Below are positions 43,791 through 54,054 of a stretch of DNA of 64,000 nt, one piece after another. The number at the start of each line of letters is the position of its first letter. Position 1 is the first letter of the stretch. This DNA comes from Anaerospora hongkongensis (GTDB lineage Bacteria > Bacillota > Negativicutes > Sporomusales > DSM-15969), in contig NZ_SLUI01000008.1 in the NCBI RefSeq assembly GCF_004339805.1, forward strand, positions 62,001 through 126,000, written 5' to 3'. The notes beneath the pieces were generated by a model that was not told the origin of the DNA, did not search any database, and was given only the letters and a program-made list of their open reading frames with translations. Made by a program: the position numbers and the translations under genes.

Positions 43791-44897
43791 TTAAAACATA
43801 ATTTTTTGGCGCCGCATATAAATATTAAGCAGGATTCCAATGCTGACCAGGTTAGTTGTAAGAGCACTGACGCCATAACTCATCAGTGGCAGCGGAATTC
43901 CGGTGACAGGCATAATACCGGCTGTCATGCCGACATTAACCAAAACGTGGAATGTCAGCATAGATGTAATCCCGGTAGCCAGCAGTGTCCCGAAATTATC
44001 CTTGGCGGAGGCAGCAATTTTGACGCCGCGATACAGTAAGATCAAGTAGAGTATGAGAATAATCGCCGATCCGATAAATCCCAATTCCTCCCCAATAACA
44101 GCAAAAATAAAATCTGTATGGTTCTCCGGCAAAAAATTTAATTGACTCTGCGTACCGCCAAATAAGCCTTTACCGAACAGCATCCCCGAACCAATGGCAA
44201 TTTTTGACTGGATAATATGATAGCCTGATCCGAGTGGGTCGACGTTAGGATCAATAAAGACCGTCAGCCGCTGCTTCTGGTAATCTTTTAAGAAATGCCA
44301 AAAGATTGGCATGATAGCCAGTCCTGCCCCAAAAATCATCATAAGGTGCCGGATGCTGATGCCGGCAATGAAAATCATCCCAAACAGTATAGCCAGAAAC
44401 ACAAGCGAGGTTCCTAAATCTGGCTGTTTAAGCACAAGCAGAAAAGGAATACCTACATAAATAAATACAGGTATTATCTCGCGAAATGTATTTAGCTGTC
44501 CGATTCGTTTCTCCAGCATACTTGCCAGACAAATGATCATGATCAGCTTGGAAAACTCTGAGGGCTGCAGGCTGATTGGGCCGATTTGAATCCATCGCTG
44601 TGCACCAAGCGCCGAGGTCCCGACAAACATAACTGCCAACAGCATGGCAAGGTTTGTCCAGTACAAAAAGTTAGCATACTTCGACAATACTTTATAATCC
44701 ATGTGCAGCATAATAACAATAATAATAATATTGGCAATAGCAAAAAGACCCTGCCGCTGAACATACCAATATCGGTCTTCACTCGGATTGTTAATATGGG
44801 TCGCACTACCGATGATGATAAGACTAGTTACCATGAGCAATGCCGTAACTACAATAACCACAAAATCCAAATTCTTTAATAAACGCCGGTTGAGCAT
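43791..44897 (-). CDS. rodA: SEDS-family peptidoglycan polymerase RodA
   Basis: A 368-residue ten-helix SEDS protein. Signature stretches are GAQRWIQIGPISLQPSEFSKL, KQPDLGTSLVFL, GKGLFGGTQSQLNFLPENHTDFIFAVIGEELGF (ends GKGLFGG and EELGF; Asp in HTDF) and TGIPLPLMSYG. RodA polymerises lipid II together with PBP2 (also encoded here). It is the last gene of the min/PBP2 run and ends at a terminator. Confidence 0.94.
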   Translation of the reverse strand: MLNRRLLKNLDFVVIVVTALLMVTSLIIIGSATHINNPSEDRYWYVQRQGLFAIANIIIIVIMLHMDYKVLSKYANFLYWTNLAMLLAVMFVGTSALGAQRWIQIGPISLQPSEFSKLIMIICLASMLEKRIGQLNTFREIIPVFIYVGIPFLLVLKQPDLGTSLVFLAILFGMIFIAGISIRHLMMIFGAGLAIMPIFWHFLKDYQKQRLTVFIDPNVDPLGSGYHIIQSKIAIGSGMLFGKGLFGGTQSQLNFLPENHTDFIFAVIGEELGFIGSAIILILYLILLYRGVKIAASAKDNFGTLLATGITSMLTFHVLVNVGMTAGIMPVTGIPLPLMSYGVSALTTNLVSIGILLNIYMRRQKIMF

Positions 44898-45004
44898 GAT
44901 AAACTTCTTCTCCGTCTATCTACATTATCGTATTCATTATAATCATATTTTACCGCTTAGTCCAGTTTTCTTTCAAAAGTGCTAAGGACTTTTACACCCA
45001 TGAC

Positions 45005-45041
45005 TTAAGAAGGCACAGACCTTGCGTCCGTGCCTTCTTGC
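45005..45041 (-). terminator. hairpin after minE
   Basis: Ten-base arms 45007-45016 and 45030-45039; the minus-strand tail is only weakly U-rich. Confidence 0.55.
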
Positions 45042-45320
45042 TTACTCATTTATATTGATATTGCGCTTCATGCGGTTTACAGGAATATTCGCAACCAAAG
45101 CTACCGAAGAATTGGAACTGGTCAAATTGACCTCCATATCCTTCTCATTAATGTCCATATAATTTGAAATCACTTTGATCATATCATCTTTCAAGACTTC
45201 CATAAACTGCGGCGAGACATTGACTCGGTCATGTACCAGCACCAAACGCAGCCGTTCTTTGGCAATATCCTTTGATCCACTATTTTCTTTGGAAAATAAC
45301 CGATTAATCAGCTCAAACAT
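45042..45320 (-). CDS. minE: cell division topological specificity factor MinE
   Basis: A 92-residue MinE: N-terminal anchor helix MFELINRLFS, the MinD-binding ERLRLVLVHDRVNVS region and the C-terminal topological domain. MinE drives pole-to-pole oscillation of MinCD. MinE is absent in Bacillus, which uses DivIVA/MinJ, but is known in Negativicutes and some Clostridia. ATG 45320 fits the usual N-terminus and follows GGAGG by 12 bp. Confidence 0.94.
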   Translation of the reverse strand: MFELINRLFSKENSGSKDIAKERLRLVLVHDRVNVSPQFMEVLKDDMIKVISNYMDINEKDMEVNLTSSNSSVALVANIPVNRMKRNININE

Positions 45321-45337
45321 TTCGTACGCTCGCCTCC

Positions 45338-46129
45338 TCAAAAGCCAAATATTTTTTTCAGTTTGTGCAGCAGTCCAGCTTCTGCCTGCATTTCCATCAG
45401 TGGCACATTTTCACCCGCCAGGCGGCGGACAATATTCTTATATGCAGTGCTGGCCAAAGCGGTGGGATTCACTACCGCCGGTTCACCCCGGTTAGTTGAT
45501 ACAACAATATATTCATCTTCCGGAATAATTCCCAGTAAATCAATTGCCAGTATTTCGATGATATCGTCAATATTCATCATATCGCCTTTTTTCACCATAT
45601 GAGGGCGAATACGATTTACAATCAGCTTAGGATTGCTTTTCCCCTCTGATTCCAGCAATCCAATAATGCGGTCAGCATCACGAACGGCAGATACTTCCGG
45701 CGTTGTCACAATAATTGCTTTGTCAGCTCCGGCAATTGCATTTTTAAACCCTTGTTCAATACCAGCCGGACAATCAATCAGCACATAATCAAACTCTTGC
45801 GCTAAATCCAGGCAAAGCTGCTTCATTTGTTCCGGATTAACCGCATTTTTATCCCGCGTTTGCGCAGCAGGCAGCAGATACAGCGTTTCGTAGCGCTTGT
45901 CCCTGATCAAGGCCTGTCTTAAGCGGCAATTGCCTTCGGTAACGTCAACCAAATCATAAACGATTCGGTTTTCCAACCCCATCACAACATCCAAATTCCG
46001 CAATCCGATATCAGCGTCAACTAATACTACTTTTTTGCCTTGCAGGGCAAATCCTGTGCCCAGATTAGCGGTTGTCGTTGTTTTGCCAACGCCGCCTTTG
46101 CCGGACGTAATTACAATAACTTCACCCAT
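45338..46129 (-). CDS. minD: septum site-determining ATPase MinD
   Basis: A 263-residue deviant Walker A ATPase (SGKGGVGKTTTTANLG), with DADIGLRNLDVVMGLENR and DYVLIDCPAGIEQGF, and the C-terminal membrane-targeting amphipathic helix LLHKLKKIFGF. It recruits MinC to the membrane. Its start overlaps the minC stop (TAATG) and GGGGAGGAAG precedes it. Confidence 0.97.
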   Translation of the reverse strand: MGEVIVITSGKGGVGKTTTTANLGTGFALQGKKVVLVDADIGLRNLDVVMGLENRIVYDLVDVTEGNCRLRQALIRDKRYETLYLLPAAQTRDKNAVNPEQMKQLCLDLAQEFDYVLIDCPAGIEQGFKNAIAGADKAIIVTTPEVSAVRDADRIIGLLESEGKSNPKLIVNRIRPHMVKKGDMMNIDDIIEILAIDLLGIIPEDEYIVVSTNRGEPAVVNPTALASTAYKNIVRRLAGENVPLMEMQAEAGLLHKLKKIFGF

Positions 46130-46779
46130 TATAGCTCTTCCTCCCCTAAAGTCGCCGGCTCAATAATGATAAGTTGATTATCAATGCGTGCAGTTTCCGC
46201 ACAAGTCGAAACATCCGGATGGTCCGGTGCCCGGGCAATAAGGCCTGCAATCCTGAGTTGACTAGCCATCAGCCGTTTCGCTGTAATCGTAGCTTCCTGA
46301 TTGCCATAGGCGCCGGCATGAGCAATTCCCCGGCAAGTGCCTAATACGGTAATATTGCCGCCCGCAATCACTTCCGCTCCAGGATTGACATCGCCATCAA
46401 TAATGACAGCACCGTCATGAATCAGCTTTTGACCGCCCCGCAAAGTCCGCGGGACAATCAGTGTTTCCTGTACATGACGCTCCATATCGGCAGGTACATA
46501 AGCCGGAACTTCCAGTGCTTCGTCCTGCTCCTCATGCTCACTGCATTCTGCACACTGCAGTCCATAATGAGCTAATAATCCCGCTAACTCTTCCCGCTGC
46601 TGCCCGCTTAAAAATCCGAGGGCAGCCGGGACTTTTACCGTTGTACCGGCAGTAAAAAAGTCTGCCGCTTCATCTAATTTTGCTTTCAGCTGGTTTAGGA
46701 TAAACCCAAACTCAACTGACTGATTAATAATTAATCGAATACCATCGCGGTTTCCTTTAAACATTACTGCTTCTTGCAT
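46129..46779 (-). CDS. minC: septum site-determining protein MinC
   Basis: A 216-residue FtsZ inhibitor: N-terminal domain (about 1-95), a charged linker, and a C-terminal beta-helix (GGQKLIHDGAVIIDGDVNPGAEVIAGGNITVLGTCRG; ends GGQKL and GTCRG) which binds MinD. AGGAGACAAGT before ATG 46779. First of minCDE. Confidence 0.95.
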   Translation of the reverse strand: MQEAVMFKGNRDGIRLIINQSVEFGFILNQLKAKLDEAADFFTAGTTVKVPAALGFLSGQQREELAGLLAHYGLQCAECSEHEEQDEALEVPAYVPADMERHVQETLIVPRTLRGGQKLIHDGAVIIDGDVNPGAEVIAGGNITVLGTCRGIAHAGAYGNQEATITAKRLMASQLRIAGLIARAPDHPDVSTCAETARIDNQLIIIEPATLGEEEL

Positions 46780-46865
46780 ACTTGTCTCCTAAATATTACC
46801 ATAGATCATCTGTTATTTGTCAACTAAAATTCGCTATTTCTTTTAACTATTCCTGCCATCATACA

Positions 46866-46895
46866 AAAAAAGAGGGGTATCCCCTCTTTTTCTTA
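46866..46895 (-). terminator. terminator after the PBP2 gene
   Basis: Eleven-base arms 46867-46877 and 46881-46891 with A and T flanks, 17 bp past the PBP2 stop. Confidence 0.85.
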
Positions 46896-46911
46896 CCTTA
46901 AGAACCAAATT

Positions 46912-48744
46912 TTACAAAGCAGTTTGCGTTTTATAGACCTTATTGGCCTCTGCTTGCGGCTGATTAATATTAAAAGCAGCTTCCAAAATCTTTTTAGCAA
47001 TCGGAACGGCTGATGACGCACCATAACCACCTTGCTCAACAATAACAACTACGACAATTCGTGGATCCTCATAAGGTCCGTAAGCAACAAACCAGCCGTG
47101 GTCATCTCCGTGTGAGTTTTCGGCCGTACCTGTTTTACCGGCAATGGATACGGGAAAATCCCGAAAAGCATCCCCTGCCGTGCCGCCTTCCTGTGCTACC
47201 TCCCGGAGAGCATCCCGAATCAAATTGAGTGTCCTGCTGGATATATCAATCTTGCCAACTTCCTCAGGTGCAAAAGACTTCGAAACCGATCCGTCGGGAG
47301 CAGTAATTTTACTGACCAAATAGGGACGGTAACGATGTCCGCCATTCGCAATTTCTCCCAGCATGACTGCAACCTGCAGCGGTGTAGTCAATTGAAAGCC
47401 CTGACCAATAGCGGCATCAAACGTCTCGGATAAATACCAGTCCTCTTCATAGACTTTCTCCTTGTAGCGCCGGTTAGCTACAAGGCCATTGCTTTCTCCC
47501 GGTAAGTTAATCCCGGTATAAGTACCAAGGCCAAAAGCACGGGCATACTTCTCCAGGTTATCAATTCCCAGCCGGTTGCCCATTTCATAAAAGTAAACAT
47601 TATCTGACTTAGCGAGAGCTTCGCGAAAATTAATCCAGCCCAAAGCTTCTCCGCCTGCATTTCCCTTAGGAATAATCCAGTGTGTACCAGTATCCAGAAT
47701 TTTTTCTTCCGGCGTTACTTTCCCCATTTCTAATGCAGCGGTACCTGTAACAATTTTAAAAGTAGAGCCAGGCGGGTATTCACCGGAAATCACTTTATTA
47801 TCCATAGGATGATAGGGATTTTCATTAATTAATTTCCAGTCTTTGGTCGAAATACCGACGGCAAATAGATTTGGATTAAAGGTAGGCCGGCTGACCATTG
47901 CCAAAATTTCACCGGTCTGGGGGTTCATCGCAACAGCAGCGGCTGCTTTGGCATTAGTAAACTCGCTCTTTGTTTGTAAGTATTTTAACTGCTCATCAAT
48001 CGCTGTTTCAGCAGCTTTTTGAATGCGGTAATCAATCGTTAATGTGAGATTACTGCCCGGTACCGGTTCTTTTTTGCCTAATTCCTGCACCGGCCTGCCG
48101 GTAACGTCAACTTCGACCTGTCCGCCGCCGTCAATCCCGCGCAGTTCCTTATCATAAACCCGCTCCAGGCCAAATTTACCAATGATATCTCCCTGCTTAT
48201 AGCCTTCGGGTTTGCGCTTTTCCAACTCAACATCATTGATTTCACTCACATAGCCAAAAGCATGTGCTGCCAGTTCATTGTTAACATAATTTCGTATCGG
48301 TTGTATTTCAATTGCTACCCCGGGCAGTTCACTGCGCCGTTCTTCTATTTTCGTTACAATATCCGGTCCAATATCAGTCTTAATGCGTATTGGTTCAAAG
48401 GCTCCGTTATTTTGCTGAATTTTTGTACGGATATCGGTTTCATTCATTGCCAGAATCGCCGATAATTTGCGAATTACATCATCCGGAATCGGACCGCTTA
48501 TCGGTACTAATGACACGGTAAATCCGGGACGGTTTGATACCAGCGCCACTCCATTGCGGTCATAAAAAACCCCTCGCGGGGCCATAATAGGAATTAGACG
48601 AATGCGGTTGCCGTCTGCCAACCTTTCATAATACTTACCTTGTACCACTTGCAAATAGCCTAACCGGCTAACAAGCGCGACAAAAACAATAAAAACGATA
48701 AGACCGAGCACATCGAATCGTTGATTCACCCGTTTTGCCAGCAT
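46912..48744 (-). CDS. mrdA: penicillin-binding protein 2 (elongation transpeptidase)
   Basis: A 610-residue class B PBP: one membrane helix (about 12-30), a pedestal domain starting RGVFYDRNGVALVSN, and a transpeptidase domain with active-site Ser in PPGSTFKIV (SxxK), SDN and AGKTGTAE (KTG). It cross-links side-wall peptidoglycan with RodA and MreBCD. Its place between mreD and minC is conserved in many bacteria. The ribosome site is weak (GTAGG). Confidence 0.94.
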   Translation of the reverse strand: MLAKRVNQRFDVLGLIVFIVFVALVSRLGYLQVVQGKYYERLADGNRIRLIPIMAPRGVFYDRNGVALVSNRPGFTVSLVPISGPIPDDVIRKLSAILAMNETDIRTKIQQNNGAFEPIRIKTDIGPDIVTKIEERRSELPGVAIEIQPIRNYVNNELAAHAFGYVSEINDVELEKRKPEGYKQGDIIGKFGLERVYDKELRGIDGGGQVEVDVTGRPVQELGKKEPVPGSNLTLTIDYRIQKAAETAIDEQLKYLQTKSEFTNAKAAAAVAMNPQTGEILAMVSRPTFNPNLFAVGISTKDWKLINENPYHPMDNKVISGEYPPGSTFKIVTGTAALEMGKVTPEEKILDTGTHWIIPKGNAGGEALGWINFREALAKSDNVYFYEMGNRLGIDNLEKYARAFGLGTYTGINLPGESNGLVANRRYKEKVYEEDWYLSETFDAAIGQGFQLTTPLQVAVMLGEIANGGHRYRPYLVSKITAPDGSVSKSFAPEEVGKIDISSRTLNLIRDALREVAQEGGTAGDAFRDFPVSIAGKTGTAENSHGDDHGWFVAYGPYEDPRIVVVVIVEQGGYGASSAVPIAKKILEAAFNINQPQAEANKVYKTQTAL

Positions 48745-48781
48745 GACAACAACCTACTCTCTCAATGATTAAAAACAAGGG

Positions 48782-48812
48782 TAAGAGCAACCGCACGGTT
48801 GCTCTTACGCCA
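48782..48812 (-). terminator. hairpin after mreD
   Basis: Thirteen-base arms around a short loop (about 48784-48809); the minus-strand tail CCTTGTTTTTAA is U-rich after 4 bases. Confidence 0.6.
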
Positions 48813-48819
48813 TCCAATA

Positions 48820-49314
48820 CTAAGCATAATAAGCATTAACTTTCCGTATTGCTTTAGCAAAGACTTGGTGCATAGGAATAGCCATAGCCATATTATATAA
48901 GGTTATGGGAAAAACGGTGTGCACGATCGCCGCAGCAATATCCATCTTATAGCCACTTACAACAACAAAACACGTCACTATAGCACTGTTCAAAAGGGAT
49001 GCCAGCAAGAGAGCGAAGGCAGGCAGTAATATATTTTCCTTAAAAACTTTCCTCTCAGCCAGGCCGAACAAATAGCCGACAGCCATTTTTGCCAATAGGT
49101 TAAGGCCAAAAACATTGCCTGAGGCCAAATCCTGAAGAAGTCCGGCGAAAAAACCAGCCCCTATGCCAGCTTCTTTTCCATAGAGTAAACTAGCTGATAC
49201 TACCACTATCAACAGTAAATCCGGGCGGATCCCCTGTATGGATAGTAATGGCATAACAACCGCTTGTACAACTAGTGTAATAACGATAAAGGCTCCCCAT
49301 ATGATTGCCCTCAT
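48820..49314 (-). CDS. mreD: rod shape-determining protein MreD
   Basis: A 164-residue membrane protein with five helices (RPDLLLIVVVSASLLYGKEAG, LLQDLASGNVFGLNLLAKM). MreD is part of the MreBCD elongation complex. It overlaps mreC by 4 bp (ATGA). Confidence 0.92.
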   Translation of the reverse strand: MRAIIWGAFIVITLVVQAVVMPLLSIQGIRPDLLLIVVVSASLLYGKEAGIGAGFFAGLLQDLASGNVFGLNLLAKMAVGYLFGLAERKVFKENILLPAFALLLASLLNSAIVTCFVVVSGYKMDIAAAIVHTVFPITLYNMAMAIPMHQVFAKAIRKVNAYYA

Positions 49315-50219
49315 TGCCCTGTCCCCTTAACAGCCTGTCCGGGATTTTGTTCAGGATTGACGGGTGCGGCCGGATTGGGCAGGACAGGCACAGGCTCACG
49401 GGATCGAACGATGACTTGAACTTCTTCTAGTCTATCAAAATCTACAGCAGGGTTCAAGACGGCATATTTTAACAAGCCGCCTTCTTCATTGACAATATCC
49501 GTCACTTCCCCTACCAGCAGTCCTTTTGGGTAAATTCCGCCAAAACCGGAAGTAATCACCTTATCTCCCCTGATTATATCCGCATCGCGTGACAAATTCA
49601 CCATGTGCGGAGACAGCGGCTTTGCGCTGTTGCCCTCCACGATTGCCGCCACCCGGGATTCAGGGCGTTGAATAAGCGAACCAACCGCACTGCGTGGATC
49701 GAGAATGAGCTGTACTTTCGCGGTTGAGGAAAATACCTGTACCACATTTCCGGCAAGTCCCTGTGGAGTAACAACAGGCATGTCTTTCGCCAAACCATCG
49801 TTGGAACCTTTATTAATGATCATAATATTTGTCCAGGCTCCCGGATCACGGGCAATTACAGCCGCAGTTACAAAATCAAACTGAGGGGCGCTTTTTTTAT
49901 AATCCAGCATTGTTCGTAAGCGCAAATTTTCTGCCATAATTTCGGTAACATTTAATTCGTTTTGTTTTAACTGATCAATTTGTTCCCGCAAAGCCTGATT
50001 ATCACGATATACCACGAATAACTGTCCTGTCGAAGTGGTAACACTCTGCAAGCCATAAGTCATGCGTGCCACCAGTGCTTCTACCGGCGATAGAGCAGTT
50101 GTTACAAGCTTTTCAACAAAGGTTAGTCGATAAATATTGCGGCCCGCAAAATTCGCCAGCAAAAAGACGGTTACTACAGCCATCACCAGGATGACCGCCT
50201 TTTTGTTCAAGAATCCCAC
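49311..50219 (-). CDS. mreC: rod shape-determining protein MreC
   Basis: A 302-residue protein: N-terminal membrane helix, a coiled coil (about 65-100) and the beta-rich MreC domain (AAVIARDPGAWTNIMIINKGSNDGL, ends AAVIAR and NDGL; VTSGFGGIYPKGLLVGEV), then a Pro-rich tail. It links MreB filaments to PBP2. The start is GTG at 50219 with AAGGGG upstream. Confidence 0.95.
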   Translation of the reverse strand: MGFLNKKAVILVMAVVTVFLLANFAGRNIYRLTFVEKLVTTALSPVEALVARMTYGLQSVTTSTGQLFVVYRDNQALREQIDQLKQNELNVTEIMAENLRLRTMLDYKKSAPQFDFVTAAVIARDPGAWTNIMIINKGSNDGLAKDMPVVTPQGLAGNVVQVFSSTAKVQLILDPRSAVGSLIQRPESRVAAIVEGNSAKPLSPHMVNLSRDADIIRGDKVITSGFGGIYPKGLLVGEVTDIVNEEGGLLKYAVLNPAVDFDRLEEVQVIVRSREPVPVLPNPAAPVNPEQNPGQAVKGTGQ

Positions 50220-50220
50220 T

Positions 50221-51285
<1,065 letters not shown>

Positions 51286-51327
51286 TCATAAAAGCAGTCG
51301 ACGCGGTATGATTGCTTTTCGATACTG

Positions 51328-52026
51328 TTATAGTATACCCTTTTCTTTTAAGCTAACATACTTGCCGTCTCCGATAATTACATGATCTAATACAGAAATA
51401 TCTAATAAATGACCCGCTTCCACCAATTTTTTAGTTAAAACAATATCCTCTGTACTGGGGGTCGGGTCTCCACTGGGATGGTTATGAACAAGAATAACTG
51501 AAGCAGCACTATAATTGATCGCTTCACGAAATAATTCGCGAGGATGAACGATGCTGGCATTTAAGCACCCTACCGAAATAACCGGTGTACTTAGCACATG
51601 ATTCTTTGTGGAAAGCATAATAGCAACAAATGACTCTTTGGGCTCATACCGCAGTCGCGGCATCATGAGCCAAGCCGCCTCATGAGGTGAGCGAATAATA
51701 ACTTTGTCACCGGGACCCTGCATAGCCATCCGCTTGCCTAATTCAACCGCCGCGGTAATGGTAACAGCCTTAGCGGCCCCAATACCCTTTACTCTGCTGA
51801 TTTCCCGCGGTGTTAATCTGCCAAGAGCAGACAGACCGTCATTCTCAAATTGTTCAAGAACACGTTCCGCCAAGCGCATAACCGATTCATTGGCCGTGCC
51901 TGTACGAATCAAAATAGCCAGTAATTCAGAATTACTAAGCGCTTGTGGTCCCTTTGCAAGCAGTTTTTCACGGGGCCTCTCATCCTCTGGAAGTTCCTTC
52001 ATCATCAAGGGTTTTGCATCTGTCAT
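51328..52026 (-). CDS. radC: RadC family JAMM-domain protein
   Basis: A 232-residue protein: N-terminal helix-hairpin-helix part (REISRVKGIGAAKAVTITAA) and a C-terminal JAMM metal motif (HNHPSGDPTPSTED). RadC is not proven to be a repair enzyme; the family function is open. ATG 52026 overlaps the maf stop as ATGA; the longer reading frame upstream is shadow in maf. Confidence 0.92.
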   Translation of the reverse strand: MTDAKPLMMKELPEDERPREKLLAKGPQALSNSELLAILIRTGTANESVMRLAERVLEQFENDGLSALGRLTPREISRVKGIGAAKAVTITAAVELGKRMAMQGPGDKVIIRSPHEAAWLMMPRLRYEPKESFVAIMLSTKNHVLSTPVISVGCLNASIVHPRELFREAINYSAASVILVHNHPSGDPTPSTEDIVLTKKLVEAGHLLDISVLDHVIIGDGKYVSLKEKGIL

Positions 52027-52592
52027 AGCAAAACTACACCAACCTCTGACATAAGTCGGGCCAGCGTGACCAGAGGCAGGCCCACTATATTCGTGTAACA
52101 GCCACAAATGTTTTCAACAAGCAAAGCCCCGACGCCTTGAATTGCATAGGCGCCGGCTTTGTCTTCAGGTTCACCGGTGGCAATATATCGTTCAATTTCA
52201 GTCGCAGAAAGTGTACGGAACTGTACTGCGGTCATTGCGTAATCGGTCACAACCCGATTGCCCTGAACAACAGCCAAACCCGTTATCACCTGATGCTTCC
52301 GACCTGATAAACTGGTTAACATTCGGCAGGCATCTTCCTTATCAACCGGTTTTCCAAAAACCTGCCCGTCCAGAACGACAATAGTATCCGCACCAATAAC
52401 AATATCCCCTGCATTCGCTTTTTCCGCCACAGCCAGTGCTTTGGCTTTTGCCTGCATTACAGCCAATTCGGCTGCAGGCAGATCTAGCGTGTTATCCTCA
52501 CTAAAATCACTTGCCATTACTACGAAAGCACAGCCAATCTGCTCTAACAATTGTTGTCGGCGAGGCGAAGCGGATGCAAGTATGATTGCCAT
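52023..52592 (-). CDS. maf: Maf family nucleoside triphosphate pyrophosphatase
   Basis: A 189-residue house-cleaning enzyme (LASASPRRQQLLEQIG, GADTIVVLDGQVFGKPVDKEDA, GEPEDKAGAYAIQGVGALLV). It hydrolyses dTTP/UTP or modified nucleotides to monophosphates. TTTAGGAGG precedes ATG 52592. Confidence 0.94.
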   Translation of the reverse strand: MAIILASASPRRQQLLEQIGCAFVVMASDFSEDNTLDLPAAELAVMQAKAKALAVAEKANAGDIVIGADTIVVLDGQVFGKPVDKEDACRMLTSLSGRKHQVITGLAVVQGNRVVTDYAMTAVQFRTLSATEIERYIATGEPEDKAGAYAIQGVGALLVENICGCYTNIVGLPLVTLARLMSEVGVVLL

Positions 52593-52603
52593 GTTAATTC
52601 CTC

Positions 52604-52876
52604 CTAAAAACGTCGAAAAAGCGCAGCTGCGGCTACCATGCCGAGTAAGCTAATTAAATTGGGATAGAGAGCAAATCCAATTACGAATTTAATCACATAA
52701 AGGTTAATGGTAACCGGAGGCAAATCAAAGATCAGAAATTGCTTTACCAGGTACGGTGTTACTCCGGCGAGCAAAGTCGAATCTGCAATAATCTCACCGA
52801 TAATGCCGCCTAAAACTGCTCCGGTAATCAGAAACAGCGCCAGCATACCAAAACCTTTGTTACTACCGCCTCTCAT
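52604..52876 (-). CDS. DUF4321 membrane protein
   Basis: A 90-residue protein with two to three hydrophobic segments (GMLALFLITGAVLGGIIGEII and the C-terminal SLLGMVAAAALFRRF). It matches the DUF4321 family found upstream of maf/radC in many spore-forming and Negativicutes genomes. Function unknown. GGAGGTATACTA before the ATG. Confidence 0.8.
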   Translation of the reverse strand: MRGGSNKGFGMLALFLITGAVLGGIIGEIIADSTLLAGVTPYLVKQFLIFDLPPVTINLYVIKFVIGFALYPNLISLLGMVAAAALFRRF

Positions 52877-52935
52877 TAGTATACCTCCATCTTCAGTTCA
52901 AACACTGGTGCTTCATCAGACTTCTACAAGAATAA

Positions 52936-52965
52936 ACAAAAATCCTCTCCTAGCGGGGATTTTTA
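52936..52965 (-). terminator. terminator after the Gx transporter gene
   Basis: AAAAATCC/GGATTTTT stem with inner mismatches around 52938-52962, U tract on the minus strand; overlaps the gene's stop. Confidence 0.7.
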
Positions 52966-53490
52966 TGCCTCAAGATTCTTATTCCAGTCAAGAAATGAGC
53001 CTGACCGCTCAAAAAATACCGCAGCACATAAGCCAGTGCCAATGCCTGTCGGCAGGGCAAACAAAGTCAGCCAGGGCAAATACCAGAAAATCCCGTTGTT
53101 TGAAACCAGCTGGGATGCAATGACTAACTGCAGACTGTTATGAACAAAAGCGCCCAATACACTGATGCCAACAATGGAAAGACAGGGGCGCCAATGATTC
53201 CAGGCGTAGTCCATCACCAGTAAGCTGCCAAGCGCCCCGGACATGCTCATCACAAAAGCAGGGCCTAAAAACACACCACCGGCAACTGAACCTAAAAGCA
53301 CTCGTCCAACTGACACATATAATGCCTGCCGCCAGCCAAAGCAAACAATCGCTACCAAGGATATGACATTGGCCAGACCAAGTTTAGCGCCAGGCAAAGG
53401 AAGCGGCAGCGGCAGCCAGCTCTCAACAATATGAAGCACAGCTGCAATTCCAATCAGTAAGCCTACTTGGACCATTGACTTAGCATGCAT
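52963..53490 (-). CDS. Gx transporter family membrane protein (heptaprenyl diphosphate synthase component I-like)
   Basis: A 175-residue membrane protein with five to six helices and the motif PLPLPGAKLGLANVISLVAI and GRVLLGSVAGGVF. The family, once called heptaprenyl diphosphate synthase component I, resembles the S component of ECF transporters and is common in anaerobes near Rnf and FMN-binding genes. Substrate unknown. ATG 53490 follows GAGAGG with 10-bp spacing. Confidence 0.8.
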   Translation of the reverse strand: MHAKSMVQVGLLIGIAAVLHIVESWLPLPLPLPGAKLGLANVISLVAIVCFGWRQALYVSVGRVLLGSVAGGVFLGPAFVMSMSGALGSLLVMDYAWNHWRPCLSIVGISVLGAFVHNSLQLVIASQLVSNNGIFWYLPWLTLFALPTGIGTGLCAAVFFERSGSFLDWNKNLEA

Positions 53491-53570
53491 AAGCCGGTTA
53501 CCTCTCAATTCCTTTACGGCATGGATATCTCCTATCTATTGTACCTCATCCTTACGGCAGGAACAATGTG

Positions 53571-53612
53571 CAAAAAAAACAGCGCCCTTGAAAGAGCGCT
53601 GTTTTTTTTAAA
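53571..53612. terminator. bidirectional terminator
   Basis: AAAAAACAGCGC / GCGCTGTTTTTT arms around an 8-10-nt loop; overlaps the stop of the 148-residue membrane protein. Confidence 0.85.
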
Positions 53613-54054
53613 TAATACCTTCAATATGCAGCATCAATTGTGCAATAAAGGTAGCGAAAACAAATGTTCCTGTATAAACGGCCAATGCTACTACAACAAT
53701 ACGCCATGACATCTTCTTAAACATAGCAAGATCTTTTCCTACGGCCAGCCCGGCATAAGCGAGAATAGGAGTACACAGGGCCAGGAAATCAATTTTACCG
53801 GTAAACGCCAATATTTCCTTGGCAAAAGGTGATAACGGCGATGTGGAGAGTACGGCGATAATCGATATCCAGAATACCATAGGCAGCTTCAGCGGTACAA
53901 TACGCGCCAAAGCAATCCCAATTAAGGTAATTGCCATCATAATTGCATAACCGATAACGGCGTCGAGTATTGGCATTTTATAGCCGAGTGTATTCCCTGC
54001 TATTGTCATAATGCCCATTAAAGTAAAAATCTTAATGATATCCTGCCAGCTCAT
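53608..54054 (-). CDS. small membrane protein paired with DUF3100 protein
   Basis: A 148-residue protein with four to five hydrophobic helices (FTLMGIMTIAGNTLGYKMP, AVIGYAIMMAITLIGIALARIVPLKLP ends AVIGYAI and PLKLP, and IVVVALAVYTGTFVFATFIAQ). It starts in an ATGA overlap with the DUF3100 gene, so the two proteins are made together and may be halves of one transporter. I cannot name its family. It has its own ribosome site (AGGAGG). Confidence 0.65.
   Translation of the reverse strand: MSWQDIIKIFTLMGIMTIAGNTLGYKMPILDAVIGYAIMMAITLIGIALARIVPLKLPMVFWISIIAVLSTSPLSPFAKEILAFTGKIDFLALCTPILAYAGLAVGKDLAMFKKMSWRIVVVALAVYTGTFVFATFIAQLMLHIEGII

Noticed and set aside
43676..43876. 66-codon minus-strand frame between rodA and spoIVFA
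   Set aside because: Covers the rodA terminator and the rodA 3' end in another frame; no ribosome site.
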